A stretch of DNA of 64,000 nucleotides from Massilia arenae (GTDB lineage Bacteria; Pseudomonadota; Gammaproteobacteria; Burkholderiales; Burkholderiaceae_D): positions 41,126-105,125 of the forward strand of contig NZ_VPFD01000023.1 of NCBI RefSeq assembly GCF_008014745.1, written 5' to 3'. Made by a program: the position numbers and the translations under genes. A model generated the notes under the pieces. The model had not been told where the DNA came from, did not search any database, and saw only the letters and a list, made by a program, of their open reading frames with translations. Below, piece by piece: positions 35,923 to 44,732 of the stretch (position 1 is its first letter; every line of letters begins with the position of its first letter).

Positions 35923-38823
35923 TTAGAACGTATAGTTCGCGCCCAGGCTGAAGAAGCGACCCACCGCGCCAGGCTGGTGCAGCGAGGCGTTGTACGAGGT
36001 CTGGTTGCCCGCGTTGCCGTAGGTGGCGACGTCATACGGGGCTTCCTTGTCGAACAGGTTCAGAATCGCGCCGCGGATGGTCAGGTTCTCGGTGACCTTG
36101 TAGCTCACGTTCAGGTTGGTCGAGGTGAACGAGGACACGTCGCAGTACCATGCCGGCTGGACCAGGCCCTGGAAGTAAGGACGGCCGCCGACGTTGGTGC
36201 CGGTCGAGGCGCAATCGGTCTCGCCCAGGGCCGGGTCGAAGGTCGAGAAGCCGCTCGTGTAGTTCACGGTGGCGGTCACGTCCAGCGGGCCGCGGGCATA
36301 GCCGAGGGTGAACTGGGCACGGTCTTTCGGGTTGCCGGTGGCGCCGCCGACCGACGATGGACCCTGGGTACCGGCCAGCTGGTAGCTGGCGCCCGCCACT
36401 TCGGTCTCATAGCCGAACACGTGAGCCGCGCTCAGGTTGGCCGTGATGGTGCCCATATCGCCCAGGCGCCAGCGATAGCGCACGTCCGCTTCGATGCCGT
36501 GGGTCTCGGTGCTGCCGGCATTGATGTACGGCGACAGGCCGTACAGGATCGGACCGGCGGCAGGCGTGCCCACCGCGGTGGTGTTGCCGGAGCCGGTCGC
36601 GATGTCGATCGGCGCCGCCGGGCCGCGCACCCAGGTCGGGGTGAAGCTCGGATCGTTGCCGGCCTGGGTCACGATCAGGTTCTTGATCTGGATCTTGTAG
36701 TAGTCCAGGGTCATGTTCAGGCCGCGCATTGGCTCGAGGATGACGCCGAAGGTGTACGACTTCGACTTCTCGGGCTGCAGGTCAGGATTGGTGGTCTGGA
36801 CGTATGGCGGGCTGAACGAGCAGGCCGACGGCACGTTGCCGGCCGTGGTCTGGCTGCCGTTGGCGCACAGGATCGGGTCGCTGATCGCATTGAAGGTGAA
36901 GAAGGAACCCGCATTGCCGACCTCGGCCGGGGCCGGCGCGCGGAAGCCGCGCGCGAAGGTGCCGCGCAGGCCGATCTGCTGGCTCGGCGTCCACTTGAAG
37001 TTGGCCGACGGCGTGAACGAACGGCCGTAGGTGTCGTAGTGGTCATAACGGCCGGCCAGGCCGACTTCGACGTTCTTGATCGGGGTCGCTTGCAACTCTG
37101 CGAAGGCAGCCTTGTTGGTCTCTTCGCCGATGGTGAAGGCAGAGGTGTTGGCGACCGAACCGTTGGCCGTCAGGCTCGACGGTGGCGCATCCTGCTCGCG
37201 CTTGTGCCAGTGCAGGCCGGCCGCGAAGTTGAGCGGACCGGCGCCAAAGCTCGACAGCAGCTCGCGCGAACCGATCAGGTCGGCGTAATTCAGGGTCGAC
37301 TCGATCTTGTTGCTGAAGCGCGGCGACACCTGGCTCATGACGGCCGGCGAGTTGTTGCCCAGCACATTGAAGGTGCCGTTACGCAGTGCGGCGTAGAGCG
37401 CGTTGCGGTTGACGTAGCCGCTATAGTCGAGGTCGTTCTTGACCTTGGTGGCGCCGACCGAGGCGGTCACGTCCCAACCATAGGCGCTGCCGATCAGGTC
37501 TGCCGAGAAGCGGGTCGCGGTCGACTCGTTCTTGGTGGTCAGGGCGGCGCCGATATCCGGGATGAAGCCGTACAGGCGGGCATTCTGGCCGAACGGATTG
37601 GTGACGTTGGCGCCGACCTGGGCGCCCGGTGCGAAGGTCGTGTCCGGCACAGCGCCCACGCGCGGGGTCAGCACGCCGTCGACCAGGGTGGTGGTGCCGC
37701 TGAAGGCGGTCGGATTGAACTGCAGCGGCGAGGTGCCCGCGCCGTTGCGGTTGTTGGTGCTTTCGCGGCGGAACAGCGAGCCCTTGAACTGCACTTCCCA
37801 GTCTTCGCTCAGCTTCTTGGTCATGCCGACCAGGACGTTGACGTTCTCGGTTGGCGGCTGGATGAACGATTCGGTATCGCGCACCGAGCAACCACCGGCG
37901 CGATATTTGGTGAAGTTACAGTTCGGATCCAGGAACTGGTAGTTGGCCGGGTTGTTGACGTTCGTCACGCCCGCCGGGTTGTTCGGATTGGCCGGGTTGT
38001 ACAGGAAGGGGCTGCTCGACGCGGTCAGGAAGTTGTTGATGTTGGTCGGCACGCCCAGGGTCAGGTCGTTGCCGCCGCGTGCGCGCCAGTCGCGGTTGGC
38101 GTAGCCGAAGTTTTCGCGGTCGGCCACGTAGATCGGATCCTGCTTGCGGTACTCGGCGGTGATGAAGGCGTTGTAGCCATCGGCGCCCAGGTCACCGATG
38201 CCGGTGCTGATCGAGGCGCGCTTGGTCTTGCCGCCGCCGTGCTGGGTGTCGCCCACTTCGGCCGACAGGCGGGTGCCGTTCAGGTTTTTCTTGAGCTTGA
38301 TGTTGATCACGCCCGCGATCGCGTCGGAGCCGTACAGCGAGGAAGCGCCGCTTTTCAGCACTTCGATGCTCTCGATGGCGTCGAACGGGATCGCCGACAC
38401 GTCGACGAAGGAGCGCTGGGCGTCGTCCGACAGCGGATACGGCGCCATGCGGTGGCCGTCGATCAGCACCAGGGTGGCGCCGACGGTCAGGCCGCGCAGC
38501 GAGATACCCGATGCGCCGTTGGCGAAGGCGCCGGCAAAGCCGGTGCCCAGGGTGCCGGCGCCGTTGGCGGCCAGGTCGGTCAGCAGTTCGGCGACCGAGG
38601 TCTTGCCGCTCTTCTGGATATCGGCCGCGGTCAACACCTGGATCGGGGTCGGCGTTTCGGTATTGGTGCGGCTGATCAGCGAGCCGGTCACCACCACACG
38701 CTGCGGGCTTGCCTCGGCGTTGCCCTGCTGGGACTGAGCCATGGCCGGCGCTGCGCCGATCAGGGCGCCACTGGCGATCGCGCAGGCGATCGCAAAGGGC
38801 ATCGACTTGAGTTTCAACATCAT
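35923..38823 (-). CDS. TonB-dependent outer-membrane receptor (TBDR-7)
   Basis: 966-residue receptor. The start is placed at ATG 38823 (MMLKLKSMPFAIACAIASGA, signal peptide ending AMAQ) because AAGGAGAAG lies just upstream; the open frame extends further but without a signal peptide at its front. Plug: RVVVTGSLISRTNTETPTPI, LVLIDGHRMAPYPLSDDAQ and EVLKSGASSLYGSDAIAG. The barrel contains GFRAPAPAEVGNAGSFF and ends FFSLGANYTF. Its plug is closest in style to TBDR-2 (SFGSGFAAGASGISLRGL against GTGFAGAFANGASGISLRGL). It is driven by the shared TBDR promoter at 39100-39129 through a leader of about 270 nt. Ligand unknown. Confidence 0.95.
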   Translation of the reverse strand: MMLKLKSMPFAIACAIASGALIGAAPAMAQSQQGNAEASPQRVVVTGSLISRTNTETPTPIQVLTAADIQKSGKTSVAELLTDLAANGAGTLGTGFAGAFANGASGISLRGLTVGATLVLIDGHRMAPYPLSDDAQRSFVDVSAIPFDAIESIEVLKSGASSLYGSDAIAGVINIKLKKNLNGTRLSAEVGDTQHGGGKTKRASISTGIGDLGADGYNAFITAEYRKQDPIYVADRENFGYANRDWRARGGNDLTLGVPTNINNFLTASSSPFLYNPANPNNPAGVTNVNNPANYQFLDPNCNFTKYRAGGCSVRDTESFIQPPTENVNVLVGMTKKLSEDWEVQFKGSLFRRESTNNRNGAGTSPLQFNPTAFSGTTTLVDGVLTPRVGAVPDTTFAPGAQVGANVTNPFGQNARLYGFIPDIGAALTTKNESTATRFSADLIGSAYGWDVTASVGATKVKNDLDYSGYVNRNALYAALRNGTFNVLGNNSPAVMSQVSPRFSNKIESTLNYADLIGSRELLSSFGAGPLNFAAGLHWHKREQDAPPSSLTANGSVANTSAFTIGEETNKAAFAELQATPIKNVEVGLAGRYDHYDTYGRSFTPSANFKWTPSQQIGLRGTFARGFRAPAPAEVGNAGSFFTFNAISDPILCANGSQTTAGNVPSACSFSPPYVQTTNPDLQPEKSKSYTFGVILEPMRGLNMTLDYYKIQIKNLIVTQAGNDPSFTPTWVRGPAAPIDIATGSGNTTAVGTPAAGPILYGLSPYINAGSTETHGIEADVRYRWRLGDMGTITANLSAAHVFGYETEVAGASYQLAGTQGPSSVGGATGNPKDRAQFTLGYARGPLDVTATVNYTSGFSTFDPALGETDCASTGTNVGGRPYFQGLVQPAWYCDVSSFTSTNLNVSYKVTENLTIRGAILNLFDKEAPYDVATYGNAGNQTSYNASLHQPGAVGRFFSLGANYTF

Positions 38824-38861
38824 GTGTACTTCTCCTTGTGCTTTTCTTGTGAGTGGGTGCC

Positions 38862-39083
38862 TGCCGCAACATTGGTACCGACAATGTGCGGCATCCTCTC
38901 CGCCTGCAGCCGGCATGGCTCCTCGCCGAAACCATGCCCCAGCGCGCGCGGCCAGGAAGAGGATGGACTTTCGTGCGTCTGAATACGATGTCTGCATATG
39001 TCCGCATTCACGGCGATGCGTTATATGCATTCCAGATATTAAGGACGAACAGCCTCAATTAGCGTTTGTTATTAAATCAAACG
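38862..39083 (-). promoter_or_regulatory. Long structured leader of TBDR-7
   Basis: Three hairpins between promoter and start: CGTTTG/CAAACG (39063-39083); GGCATGG/CCATGCC (38912-38938); and a 12-bp stem with one bulged base (38862-38893; left TGCCGCAACATTG, right CAATGTGCGGCA). The last ends about 23 bases before the AAGGAG site. A riboregulatory role is inferred only. Confidence 0.5.
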
Positions 39084-39099
39084 TTATTTAAGTGAGCAT

Positions 39100-39129
39100 A
39101 TAAAAACATAGGGCGCGGAAAAGTGTCAA
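39100..39129 (-). promoter_or_regulatory. Promoter of TBDR-7, shared TBDR type
   Basis: Minus-strand TTGACA (39129-39124), 18 bases, TTTTAT (39105-39100), with TGT before the -10. Fourth instance of the geometry seen at 1120, 21318 and 24517. Confidence 0.75.
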
Positions 39130-39579
39130 TGAGACACAGGGCGTGCAGAGTGTTAAATACAACAGATTTCCAGAATGAAATTTTAATAAGCACAGTCGGT
39201 TCTTGATAAGACGCCAAGACAGGTATGCACGATGAAATCGGCAACACCGTCGCAAATCTGCGCTAAATCATTGTATTGACGATAGTTTCATACGTAGTGC
39301 ATACATGAACGGCGGCATACCGGCCACAGCTTTTCCCGATTGCGCTCCAAACATTATTTACATCGTATGCATTCAAACTAAGTTGTAGAGGATTTGTAGA
39401 ATGCTTTGGCGTGGTTGCGTAAACCATACAGAATGTCGTTTCCGATCACTATCACTCAACAAAAATAAAACTTCAGCCTCCATTCCGGGATATCGCGGCA
39501 GCACACCGAGGCCTAAAGCGGTGATGCACTCGGCCCAGCCGAGGCACTGAAGCCAACCCGTCCGATGCCCTGCCGCCGA
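39130..39579. other. Intergenic region, no gene seen
   Basis: AT-rich DNA between the TBDR-7 promoter and the FAD oxidoreductase. GTATGCA (39217) and TGCATAC (39298) occur here, as in several other TBDR upstream regions. No protein-coding signal or RNA gene recognised. Confidence 0.5.
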
Positions 39580-39601
39580 GGTAAAATAGCGGTTTGCCCG
39601 C
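39580..39601 (+). promoter_or_regulatory. -10 region upstream of the FAD oxidoreductase
   Basis: TAAAAT (39582-39587) in a 22-base stretch matching 19 of 22 bases of the region upstream of map (27676-27697). Confidence 0.5.
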
Positions 39602-39636
39602 CTACATTTTGTTGCCTCACCAGCAACCACCCTCCC

Positions 39637-41256
39637 ATGCTGCGTATTAACGAACTCAAACTCCCCCTGAACCACCCCGAACCGGCCCTGCGCGAAGCCA
39701 TCCTGGCCCGTCTCGGCGTGCCGGACGCCGACCTGGTCGACTTCAGCGTCTACAAGCGTAGCTACGACGCGCGCAAGAAGGCCGCCATCGTGCTGATCTA
39801 TTCGATCGACGCCGAAGTGCGCGGCGAAGCGGCGGTGCTGGCGCGCCTCAAGAGCGACCAGCACGTGATGCCCTCGCCCGATGTCGACTACAAGTTCGTG
39901 CAGGTCAACAAGCCGGCGCCGGGCACCCCGCGGCCGGTGGTGGTCGGCACCGGCCCCTGCGGCCTGTTCGTGGCGCTGATCCTGGCGCAAATGGGCCTGA
40001 ATCCGATCATCCTCGAGCGCGGCAAGATCGTGCGCGAGCGCACCGTCGACACCTTCGGCTTCTGGCGCAAGCGCAAGCTCAATACCGAGTCCAACGTGCA
40101 GTTCGGCGAAGGCGGCGCCGGCACCTTCTCGGACGGCAAGCTGTACAGCCAGATCAAGGACAGCAACCACCACGGCCGCAAGGTGCTGACCGAATTCGTG
40201 CGCTTCGGCGCACCCGAAGAGATCATGTACGTCAGCAAGCCGCACATCGGCACCTTCCGCCTGGTCAAGATGGTCGAGCAGATGCGGGCCGAGATCGTCC
40301 GCCTCGGCGGCGAGATCCGTTTCGGGACGCGCGTCGACGACGTGCTGATCGAGGAAACCGGCGGCGTGCGCCAGGTGGTCGGCGTGCGCCTGGCCGATGG
40401 CGAAGAGATCGCGACCCGCCACCTGGCGATGGCGATTGGCCACAGCGCGCGCGACACCTTCCAGATGCTGTACGACCGCGGCGTGTACATCGAAGCCAAG
40501 CCGTTCTCGATCGGCTTCCGGGTCGAGCACCCGCAGTCGCTGATCGACGTCTGCCGCTTCGGCCCCAACGCCGGCAACAAGATCCTCGGCGCGGCCGACT
40601 ACAAGATCGTGCACCACGCATCCAATGGGCGCTCGGTCTACAGCTTCTGCATGTGCCCGGGCGGCACCGTGGTCGCCGCATCGAGCGAGGAAGGCCGCGT
40701 CGTCACCAACGGCATGAGCCAGTATTCGCGCGCCGAGCGCAACGCCAACAGCGCGATCGTGGTCGGCATCACGCCCGACGACTATCCGGGCCACCCGCTG
40801 GCCGGCATCGACTTTCAGCGCGAACTCGAATCGCGCGCCTTCGTGCTGGGCGGCGGCACCTATGACGCGCCGGGCCAGCTGATGGGCGACTTCGTCAAGG
40901 GCCGGCCGTCGACCGAATTCGGTTCGGTCACCCCGTCTTTCCGTCCGGCGGTCCACCTGACCGACCTGGCGACCTCGCTGCCGGACTACGCGATCGTGGC
41001 GATGCGCGAAGCCTTCGTCGCCTTCGACAAGCAGATCAAGGGCTATTACAAGGAAGACGCGGTGCTCACCGGCGTCGAGACCCGCACCTCGTCGCCGATC
41101 CGCATCAGGCGCAATAACGACGACCTGCAAAGCCTGAACACGCGCGGCCTGTTCCCGGCCGGCGAAGGCGCCGGCTACGCGGGCGGCATCATGTCGGCCG
41201 CGGTGGACGGCATCCGCGTGGCCGAGGCGGTGGCCATAGCGATGGCGGCCAAGTGA
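39637..41256 (+). CDS. NAD(P)/FAD-dependent oxidoreductase (COG2509-like)
   Basis: 539-residue flavoprotein of unknown physiological reaction. ATG 39637 (MLRINELKLPL) is the conserved family beginning; no good Shine-Dalgarno precedes it. The dinucleotide-binding motif VVVGTGPCGLFVALILAQMG lies near residue 103 after an N-terminal domain. Other landmarks: FGEGGAGTFSDGKLYSQIKD, AIGHSARDTF, FCMCPGGTVVAASSEEG, and the C-terminal FAD-contact block GLFPAGEGAGYAGGIMSAAVDG. Members of this family are often annotated as uncharacterised FAD-dependent dehydrogenases. The next gene begins inside its stop codon (GTGA), so it is cotranslated with an rhtA-like exporter. Confidence 0.9.
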   Translation: MLRINELKLPLNHPEPALREAILARLGVPDADLVDFSVYKRSYDARKKAAIVLIYSIDAEVRGEAAVLARLKSDQHVMPSPDVDYKFVQVNKPAPGTPRPVVVGTGPCGLFVALILAQMGLNPIILERGKIVRERTVDTFGFWRKRKLNTESNVQFGEGGAGTFSDGKLYSQIKDSNHHGRKVLTEFVRFGAPEEIMYVSKPHIGTFRLVKMVEQMRAEIVRLGGEIRFGTRVDDVLIEETGGVRQVVGVRLADGEEIATRHLAMAIGHSARDTFQMLYDRGVYIEAKPFSIGFRVEHPQSLIDVCRFGPNAGNKILGAADYKIVHHASNGRSVYSFCMCPGGTVVAASSEEGRVVTNGMSQYSRAERNANSAIVVGITPDDYPGHPLAGIDFQRELESRAFVLGGGTYDAPGQLMGDFVKGRPSTEFGSVTPSFRPAVHLTDLATSLPDYAIVAMREAFVAFDKQIKGYYKEDAVLTGVETRTSSPIRIRRNNDDLQSLNTRGLFPAGEGAGYAGGIMSAAVDGIRVAEAVAIAMAAK

Positions 41257-42119
41257 CAGGCCGCGCCGACGTCACGCCCCACGGCGTCGCCGCGCCCGCG
41301 CTGGCGATCCTGGGTTCGCTGGTGTCGGTCAATGCCGGCGCCGCCTGGGCCAAGGGCCTGTTCCCGGCGGTCGGCAGCGCCGGCGTGGTGGCGCTGCGGG
41401 TCGGGCTGTCGGCCCTGATCCTGCTGGTGCTGGTGCGGCCCTGGCGTTTCACGCTGCGCCGCGCCGACATCCCGAACATCGTCATCTATGGCGTGATGCT
41501 GGGGGCGATGAACCTGTTCATCTACCGCTCCTTCGAACGCATCCCGCTCGGGATCGCGGTCGCGATCGAAGTCACCGGGCCGCTGGCGGTCGTGATCCTG
41601 TCCTCGCGCCACGCGCGCGACTTCCTGTGGGTGATCCTCGCCGGCGCGGGATTATGGCTGCTGCTGCCGACAGCGGCCAGCAGCGCCGCGCTGGACCCGG
41701 TCGGTATCGCCTATGCGCTGGCCGCGGCGTTCTGCTGGGCGATGTATATCGTGTTCGGCAAGCGGGTATCAATGCTCAATGGCGGCCAGGCCGTGTCCTG
41801 GGGGCTGCTGGCGGCCTGCGTGTTCGTGGTGCCGTTCGGCGTGACGCACGCCGGCGGCGACCTGCTGGCGCCCGCGGTGCTGGGCGGCGGCCTGGCGGTG
41901 GCGCTGCTGTCGTCGGCCCTGCCCTATACGCTCGAGATGAAGGCGCTCAAGCGCCTGCCGCAGCGCGTGTTCGGGATCCTGGTCAGCGCCGGTCCCGCGG
42001 TGGCGGCGCTGGCGGGCTTTTTGCTGCTGGGCGAACGGCTCACGACCGTGCAATGGCTGGCGATCGGCCTGGTGACGCTGGCTTGCGCCGGCGCGGCGGC
42101 AACCGCCGATCGACGGTGA
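41253..42119 (+). CDS. rhtA: EamA/DMT-family exporter, RhtA-like (threonine/homoserine efflux)
   Basis: 288-residue inner-membrane protein with about ten hydrophobic segments. Long stretches resemble E. coli RhtA: ASLAK-like GAAWAKGLFPAVGSAGV, RPWRF, PLGIAVAIEVTGPLAVVILSSR, GLWLLLP, SSALPYTLEMKALKRLP. RhtA exports threonine and homoserine, and by family knowledge possibly other amino acids. It starts with GTG overlapping the stop of the FAD oxidoreductase by four bases (GTGA). Its stop codon abuts the stop of the convergent corA with no base between them. Confidence 0.85.
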   Translation: MTGRADVTPHGVAAPALAILGSLVSVNAGAAWAKGLFPAVGSAGVVALRVGLSALILLVLVRPWRFTLRRADIPNIVIYGVMLGAMNLFIYRSFERIPLGIAVAIEVTGPLAVVILSSRHARDFLWVILAGAGLWLLLPTAASSAALDPVGIAYALAAAFCWAMYIVFGKRVSMLNGGQAVSWGLLAACVFVVPFGVTHAGGDLLAPAVLGGGLAVALLSSALPYTLEMKALKRLPQRVFGILVSAGPAVAALAGFLLLGERLTTVQWLAIGLVTLACAGAAATADRR

Positions 42120-43088
42120 TTACAACCAGCCGGCCTTCTTGAACCGCCGGTACAGGTAGGCGCACACGCCCACCATGGTCAGGAGCGCCAGCGGATAGCC
42201 CCACTTCCACTTCAGCTCCGGCATGAACTCGAAGTTCATGCCCCACACCCCGGCGAAGGCCGTGAACACGGCGAAGATCGCGGCGTACGAGGCCAGCTTT
42301 TTACTGACTTCGTTCTCCTCGATCGCCACCATCGACAGCGTCACCTGGATCGCGGTGTTGATCGTGTCGCGCACCGCGTCCAGGCGGCCGGCGATGCGGT
42401 ACAGGTGGTCGTGCACGTCGCGGAAGTAATCCTGGGTCTCGACCACCACGCCCGGCACCCGGCCGCCGTACAGGCGGCCGACGGCGTCCATCAGCGGCAC
42501 CACGGCGTGGCGCAGGGTCTGCGCCTTGCGCTTGAGCTCATACAGGCGCTCGACGTTGGCGCGCTGCTTGCCCTGCATGCCGAAGATGTGGTCCTCGATC
42601 GATTCGAGCTCGGATTCGAGCATGTCGACCACCGGGAAGTAGCGATCGACCACGGCGTCGACCAGCGCATACAGCACGAAGCCGGCGCCCTTCTTGAGTT
42701 GATGCGGCTCGCGCTCGGCGCGCGCACGCACGCCCAGGAAACCCTGGTTGGCGTCGCGCCGCACCGACAGCACATAGTTCTCGCCGGCGAACACGGCCAG
42801 CTGGCCGACGTTCAGTTCGTCCCCGGCCAGCTCCACGATCTGGACCACGACGAACAGCGAGTCGCCGTATTCCTCCAGCTTGGGCCGCTGGTGGCCGCGC
42901 AGCGCGTCTTCGACCGCCAGTTCGTGCAGGCCGAATTCTTCCTGCATCAGGGTGATGTCGGTGGGCGCCGGGTCGCGCAGGGCGACCCAGACGAAGGTGT
43001 CGTCCTGTTTCAGGTATTCGCTGATATCCTCGACCGGGATATCACACAGTTTCTTGCCTTCCTGGTAGGCGACGCAGTTGATCAGCAT
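42120..43088 (-). CDS. corA: Magnesium/cobalt transporter CorA
   Basis: 322-residue pentameric channel for Mg2+. A large cytoplasmic N-terminal domain is followed by two C-terminal membrane helices. The signature GMN is at residues 283-285 in FAGVWGMNFEFMPE, at the end of the first helix, and the protein ends in a basic tail (YRRFKKAGWL) after the second. Helix-forming segments such as SELESIEDHIFGMQGKQRANVE form the funnel stalk. ATG 43088 is the only good start; its ribosome site is weak. ntrC follows 78 bp away on the same strand but has no functional link. Confidence 0.95.
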   Translation of the reverse strand: MLINCVAYQEGKKLCDIPVEDISEYLKQDDTFVWVALRDPAPTDITLMQEEFGLHELAVEDALRGHQRPKLEEYGDSLFVVVQIVELAGDELNVGQLAVFAGENYVLSVRRDANQGFLGVRARAEREPHQLKKGAGFVLYALVDAVVDRYFPVVDMLESELESIEDHIFGMQGKQRANVERLYELKRKAQTLRHAVVPLMDAVGRLYGGRVPGVVVETQDYFRDVHDHLYRIAGRLDAVRDTINTAIQVTLSMVAIEENEVSKKLASYAAIFAVFTAFAGVWGMNFEFMPELKWKWGYPLALLTMVGVCAYLYRRFKKAGWL

Positions 43089-43166
43089 GAGGTGAAAAGG
43101 TAGAGCGGGCGATGCAGGAGCTTACACCACCGGCCGTCCTTTCCACCATCACACTTTACGACGGCG

Positions 43167-44669
43167 TCATTCCTCGCGCGCGCCGTCGATCCCCAGCTCC
43201 ACGATCTTGCGCGTGATGGTGTTGCGCCCGATCCCGAGCCGCATCGCGGCGTCGTTCTTGCGGCCGTGCGTATGCTTGAGGGCTGTCCTGATCAGGGCCG
43301 ACTCGAACTGGCGTCCCAGGATATCCATCACGTCCATCTGCCCCGCACTGAGCATGCCGGCCGCCTGCAGCTCGAGCAGGTCGATCCAGCCGTCGGGCGT
43401 TTGCGGCGCCTGCGCCGCAACCTGCATGACGATGCCACCGGCGCCGGCCACCGGCAGTGCGCCCGCCCCCACCATGCCGTCGGACAGCGGCACCGGATTG
43501 ACGCCGGCCCCGGCCTGGCCCTGGGTCAGGTCGCGCGGCAAGTCCTTGACCTCGACCGTCTGGCCGGGCGCCATCACGGTGATCCAGTTGCACAGGTTTT
43601 CCAGCTGGCGCACATTGCCCGGCAGTTCGAGACCGGACAGGAAACGCATCGCCTGCTCGCTCATGCGCTTCGGTTCGACGCCCAATTGGTGTGCACTTTG
43701 CACCAGGAAGTGGCGCGTAAGGATCGGGATGTCGTCGCTGCGCTCGCGCAGGGACGGCAGGCGCAGGCGGATCACGTTCAGGCGGTGATATAAATCTTCG
43801 CGGAACAGGCCGTCGCGCACGCGCTGCTCGAGGTTCTGGTGGGTGGCCGCGATCACGCGCACATTGGCCTTCACCGGCTGGTGGCCGCCCACGCGATAAA
43901 AGTGGCCGTCGGACAGCACGCGCAGAAGCCGCGTCTGCAGATCGAACGGCATGTCGCCGATCTCGTCGAGGAACAGTGTGCCGTCCTCGGCCTGCTCGAA
44001 GCGGCCGCGCCGCATGGCCTGGGCGCCGGTGAAGGCGCCGCGCTCGTGGCCGAACAGTTCCGATTCCAGCAAGTCCTTCGGGATCGCAGCGGTGTTCAGG
44101 GCGATGAAGGGTTGCTGCGCGCGCGGGCTGTGCTTGTGCAGCGCGCGCGCCACGAGCTCCTTGCCGGTGCCCGACTCGCCCGTGATCAGGACCGTCACAT
44201 TCGATTGCGACAGGCGGCCGATGGCGCGGAACACCTCCTGCATCGCCGGCGCATGGCCCAGGATCTCGGGCGTCTCGGCCGGCAGCGCCTCGACGCTGGC
44301 TTCGCGCAGGCTCTCCTCGAGGGCGCGCCGGATCAGCGCCACCGCCTTGTCGATGTCGAAGGGCTTGGCCAGGTAGTCGAAGGCGCCGCCCTGGAATGAG
44401 GACACCGCCGAATCGAGGTCCGAGAAGGCGGTGATGATGATGACCGGCAGGCCGGGATGGCGGGCCTTGACGGCCTGCAGCAGGTCGATGCCGGATTCGC
44501 CCGGCATGCGGATGTCCGATACCAGCACCTGCGGAGTATCGGTTTCAAAGGCGGTCAGGGCCTCGCGCGCGTTGGCGAAGCTGCGGGTCTCCAGGCTTTC
44601 GCGCGCCAGGGCTTTTTCGAGTACCCAGCGAATCGATGCGTCGTCGTCGACAATCCAGATTGGTTTCAT
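43167..44669 (-). CDS. ntrC: Nitrogen regulation response regulator NtrC
   Basis: Sigma-54-dependent activator of nitrogen-assimilation genes, 500 residues from ATG 44669 (MKPIWIVDDD). A short upstream extension of the frame has no family match. Receiver domain with phosphoacceptor Asp52 (VSDIRMPG); AAA+ domain with Walker A GESGTGKE and the sigma-54-contact loop GAFTGA (in GHERGAFTGAQ), and R-finger region FREDLYHRLNVIRLRLPSLR; Fis-type helix-turn-helix at the C-terminus (HTHGRKNDAAMRLGIGRNTI). Partner kinase NtrB is encoded just upstream. The likely targets include glnA itself, whose upstream region contains matching sites. Confidence 0.97.
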   Translation of the reverse strand: MKPIWIVDDDASIRWVLEKALARESLETRSFANAREALTAFETDTPQVLVSDIRMPGESGIDLLQAVKARHPGLPVIIITAFSDLDSAVSSFQGGAFDYLAKPFDIDKAVALIRRALEESLREASVEALPAETPEILGHAPAMQEVFRAIGRLSQSNVTVLITGESGTGKELVARALHKHSPRAQQPFIALNTAAIPKDLLESELFGHERGAFTGAQAMRRGRFEQAEDGTLFLDEIGDMPFDLQTRLLRVLSDGHFYRVGGHQPVKANVRVIAATHQNLEQRVRDGLFREDLYHRLNVIRLRLPSLRERSDDIPILTRHFLVQSAHQLGVEPKRMSEQAMRFLSGLELPGNVRQLENLCNWITVMAPGQTVEVKDLPRDLTQGQAGAGVNPVPLSDGMVGAGALPVAGAGGIVMQVAAQAPQTPDGWIDLLELQAAGMLSAGQMDVMDILGRQFESALIRTALKHTHGRKNDAAMRLGIGRNTITRKIVELGIDGAREE

Positions 44670-44732
44670 GTATTCGTGCTTCCCGCAACATGGATTCAAT
44701 AAAGGACTGGTCGGCGCCCTGCTCGCCCGCGC

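Noticed and set aside
1150..39099. Cobalamin riboswitch in the receptor leaders
   Set aside because: No B12-box-like conserved sequence was seen in any of the leaders, and the hairpins differ in sequence.
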